DNA of 24,871 nucleotides. It comes from Rodentolepis nana (taxonomy: Eukaryota; Platyhelminthes; Cestoda; Cyclophyllidea; Hymenolepididae). The DNA is taken from the NCBI GenBank assembly GCA_900617975.1, contig UZAE01012753.1, forward strand, positions 7,607 through 32,477, given 5' to 3'. Position numbers and translations under genes: made by a program. Below the pieces are notes generated by a model. The model was given only the letters and a program-made list of their open reading frames with translations, was not told where the DNA came from and did not search any database. Position 1 is the stretch's first letter, and each line of letters starts with the position of its first letter. Below are positions 23,201 to 24,871 of the stretch, one piece after another.

Positions 23201-23413
23201 GCAAGGATGTTGTACCACGAACAGCTGAGAACTTCCGCGCCCTGTGTACTGGTGAACGAGGTTTCGGCTACAGAAACTCCACTTTTCATAGAATTATCCC
23301 ACAATTCATGTGCCAGGGTGGCGATTTCACTCGTGGTGATGGTACTGGAGGCAAATCCATCTATGGAAAGAAATTCGATGATGAAAATTTCCAGCTGCGA
23401 CATGACTCTCAGG
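20222..23413 (+). CDS. PPIE: peptidyl-prolyl cis-trans isomerase E (RRM plus cyclophilin), 3' end missing
   Basis: A nuclear, spliceosome-associated cyclophilin that isomerises Xaa-Pro bonds and binds RNA through an RRM. Exons in the window: 20222-20291, 21091-21260, 21640-21721, 21811-21929 and 23092-23413, giving 254 codons plus one base with matching phases (1, 0, 1, 0, 1). The RRM (residues ~18-97) has RNP2 VIYVGG and RNP1 RGFAFIEY; the family's AAFIPFGDI and FGRTIRVN are present. Then comes [13 protein letters not shown], a variable linker, and the cyclophilin domain from residue ~165 with [15 protein letters not shown] (catalytic Arg, Phe and Gln), [17 protein letters not shown] and HDSQG before a GTGAGT donor. 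About 70 residues with the tryptophan and final histidine of the active site should follow; I could not find them in 23414-24871, so the last intron exceeds 1.4 kb or the gene is broken. No ATG exists in exon 1, consistent with a leader-supplied start. Confidence 0.93.
22626..22937 (-). repeat. SINE-like interspersed repeat, copy F, inside a PPIE intron
   Basis: This is a full-length inverted copy in PPIE's fourth intron (21930-23091). The plus strand reads the complement of the element, from a tail (GCTTTATTTATAACAAATGG) to its 5' end (TCTATCCCACACCCC). A 9-bp target-site duplication TATGGAAAA is at 22617-22625 and 22938-22946. Because the copy is antisense to PPIE, the transcript carries GAG|GTAAGT at 22914-22922, a textbook donor. 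Confidence 0.85.
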
Positions 23414-24369
23414 GTGAGTAACATGTATCGCGTCATTTACATCGATGTCACTAAAAGTTATTTCACCATTACCTACTATGCTTGTTTTAAGATAACAAAT
23501 AATTACGCCTCATGCATTTTGTTTCTAAAGATCTCCCTTCAATCTTTATTAACAATGAAGGAAGTTTGTTAATGAATATCCTTATTTAGATAGTTGTGAG
23601 CCAATAGTTTCATCAAGTATGTATGAGGTTGTAAAACATATTTTGATGAGAAATTCCCACGTAACTATGTTACATAGATTAGTGTATCGGTGTGGATTAC
23701 AAAAGGGAAAGTGTTTGGTAATTGAGGAGGTAATATTGCAACGCTTAGCCACTGATGTAATTACTGCAAGTATTGCAATATTGATAACTTCTGTAGTGTC
23801 TTTGAACCAGTCGGAAGATGTCAAAAGAACACGATAACTCATCTTATTTATTGTGGGACCCCTTCAGTTGCATGTGGGCTAGGATAGGCATTTGAAAATT
23901 GCATTTCTCCCTCAAGAAAGCTTGTTCTTTGTGGATTTTGAAATATTGCAGCAATTATGCAACGGTCTCTCATACTTGTCTAAAATTGAGAAACAGGAGG
24001 CCAGTGAGTTGACAGCGTTTCACCCCCTAAAATAACCTTTATATGAGAATATTTCTCTTACTCATAAAGGGGGTGTATTCAGAACTGATCATGCCATTAT
24101 TGCTTCACCAAAAATAACTCGTGTTGAGAAACATGAAAATCACCTTATAAACAAATTCAATTAGATAACTTCGACTGCAATAGGAGTCATCGCTGCGTAG
24201 AGTACTAGAACACTTGAATTAGCTATTAAAGGAGAATTTCATACTTCCTACCGAAGAAAAGTATCATTTTTTTAACTTTTATCTGAACGAAAGGAGTCAT
24301 TAGAGCTTGATTCCTTTAAGAGGAGAGACCAGGTCTCAGAAGTTTCAATTCGAAATAGATAATATTTAC
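23414..24369. other. presumed PPIE intron, no further PPIE exon found
   Basis: I searched for the expected next exon (a start like LLSMANAG and the QFF/DWLDGKHVVFG motifs) and found none. An imperfect hairpin spans 24021-24075 (CACCCCCT ... AGGGGGTG). Open frames at 23582-23842 (both strands) have no recognisable product. Confidence 0.45.
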
Positions 24370-24660
24370 TCGCTTAAATTCCATTACCACTCCTAGCTCC
24401 ATTTTCACAAAACGAAGTGGAAGAGATAGTAGAGTATAACTGTCTTGGAAAGATGTGTCGGTGGCACGGTGATCATTGTGAAAGCCTGCCAAGTCAAAGG
24501 TCACAAGGTCAAGGTCATTGGGTGCATATTCATTGGCGTGAGTAGCTAGCCGCCCTGCATAATTCAGATCAACAAGAGAAGTGGTAGAACGTGAGCTTCT
24601 CATAAGACTGGCATCAGGTAGCCTTCCTTCTGGCCAAGTCAATTTCTGTGTGCACTTCTG
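24370..24660 (-). CDS. probable internal exon of an unidentified minus-strand gene
   Basis: A strong minus-strand acceptor (AAACCTTTTAG) ends at 24661. From 24660 it is followed by 97 open codons with balanced codon use, unlike the AT-biased chance frames nearby. It begins QKCTQKLTWPEGRLPDASLM and contains LVDLNYAGRLATHANEY and DLDLVTFDLAGFHNDHRATD. Possible donors are CGA|GTAAAT (exon end 24370), GTG|GTAATG (24388) or GGA|GTGGTA (24391). No signal peptide or membrane segment is seen, and the middle is Ser/Arg/Thr-rich. I do not recognise the protein, and no partner exon could be fixed inside the window. It lies opposite the region where PPIE's last exons should be, so the two genes overlap, are nested, or PPIE is broken here. 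Confidence 0.45.
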
Positions 24661-24871
24661 CTAAAAGGTTTGAGACGTTTGTTTTAAAAGAGAACTGTCG
24701 TGTAGTCTAGGACCAGAGTTTAACTGAAAAGGCAGAAGGCGAATAACGAAAAGAGTGGATATTGTTGATGAATATTTTACTGGCTTTGTGTAAGTCTGTT
24801 TTGGTGTACATTCACTAAGCACCATGTTTAGCTATATTGGTTAAATCCGCTCAAAGGAGGGATAGTGGGGG
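24661..24871. other. right edge, nothing supported
   Basis: On the minus strand this would be intron sequence upstream of the exon starting at 24660. I see no other feature. Confidence 0.4.

Noticed and set aside
23108..23572. Open frames overlapping PPIE exon 5 in other frames and on the minus strand
   Set aside because: They are shadows; the frame with [15 protein letters not shown] is clearly the coding one.
1..24871. CRISPR arrays, bacterial operons, insertion sequences or viral genes
   Set aside because: No regularly spaced repeats, transposase, phage or virus proteins were seen; all supported genes are spliced animal genes.

Overview
The window is nuclear DNA from an animal, most likely a parasitic flatworm (cestode or trematode; I cannot name a genus). 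The evidence is AT-rich sequence, spliced protein genes with GT..AG introns as short as 34 bases, abundant simple repeats, a SINE-like repeat with target-site duplications, and a cyclophilin gene whose 5' end fits flatworm spliced-leader trans-splicing. Nothing bacterial or viral was seen.

Layout. 1-6573 is mostly non-coding, with two copies of a ~320 bp interspersed repeat (380-703, 2199-2528), a degenerate tRNA-like cloverleaf (864-940) and homopolymer or simple repeats. 6574-7607 (minus) is a four-exon gene for a 202-residue protein I do not recognise. 8263-8430 (plus) may be a fragment of an IQGAP-type C-terminal domain. 10286-10567 and 11032-11348 are two more repeat copies. 11505-12289 (minus) is a complete five-exon very-long-chain 3-hydroxyacyl-CoA dehydratase with introns of only 34-39 bases. 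12290-15745 is AT-rich with no supported gene. 15746-19343 (plus) is a seven-exon, 729-residue protein that I tentatively place with FAAP100, a subunit of the Fanconi anaemia core complex. 20222-23413 (plus) is PPIE (RRM plus cyclophilin), missing its last exon or exons. 24370-24660 (minus) looks like an internal exon of another, unidentified gene.

The three models with closed reading frames (202, 212 and 729 codons plus stop) each keep phase across every proposed junction. That is the main support for the exon boundaries. The genes do not form one pathway: the dehydratase is an ER lipid-elongation enzyme, the FAAP100-like protein would act in DNA interstrand crosslink repair, and PPIE is a spliceosomal prolyl isomerase.

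The most interesting points are: (1) PPIE's first exon has no ATG and starts in phase 0 directly after an acceptor, as expected if the spliced leader supplies the initiator AUG; (2) a mobile ~320 bp retroposon family, two copies of which keep perfect 13- and 17-bp target-site duplications, and which carries a consensus splice donor on its antisense strand; (3) a possible Fanconi core subunit in a flatworm, directly upstream of PPIE on the same strand.
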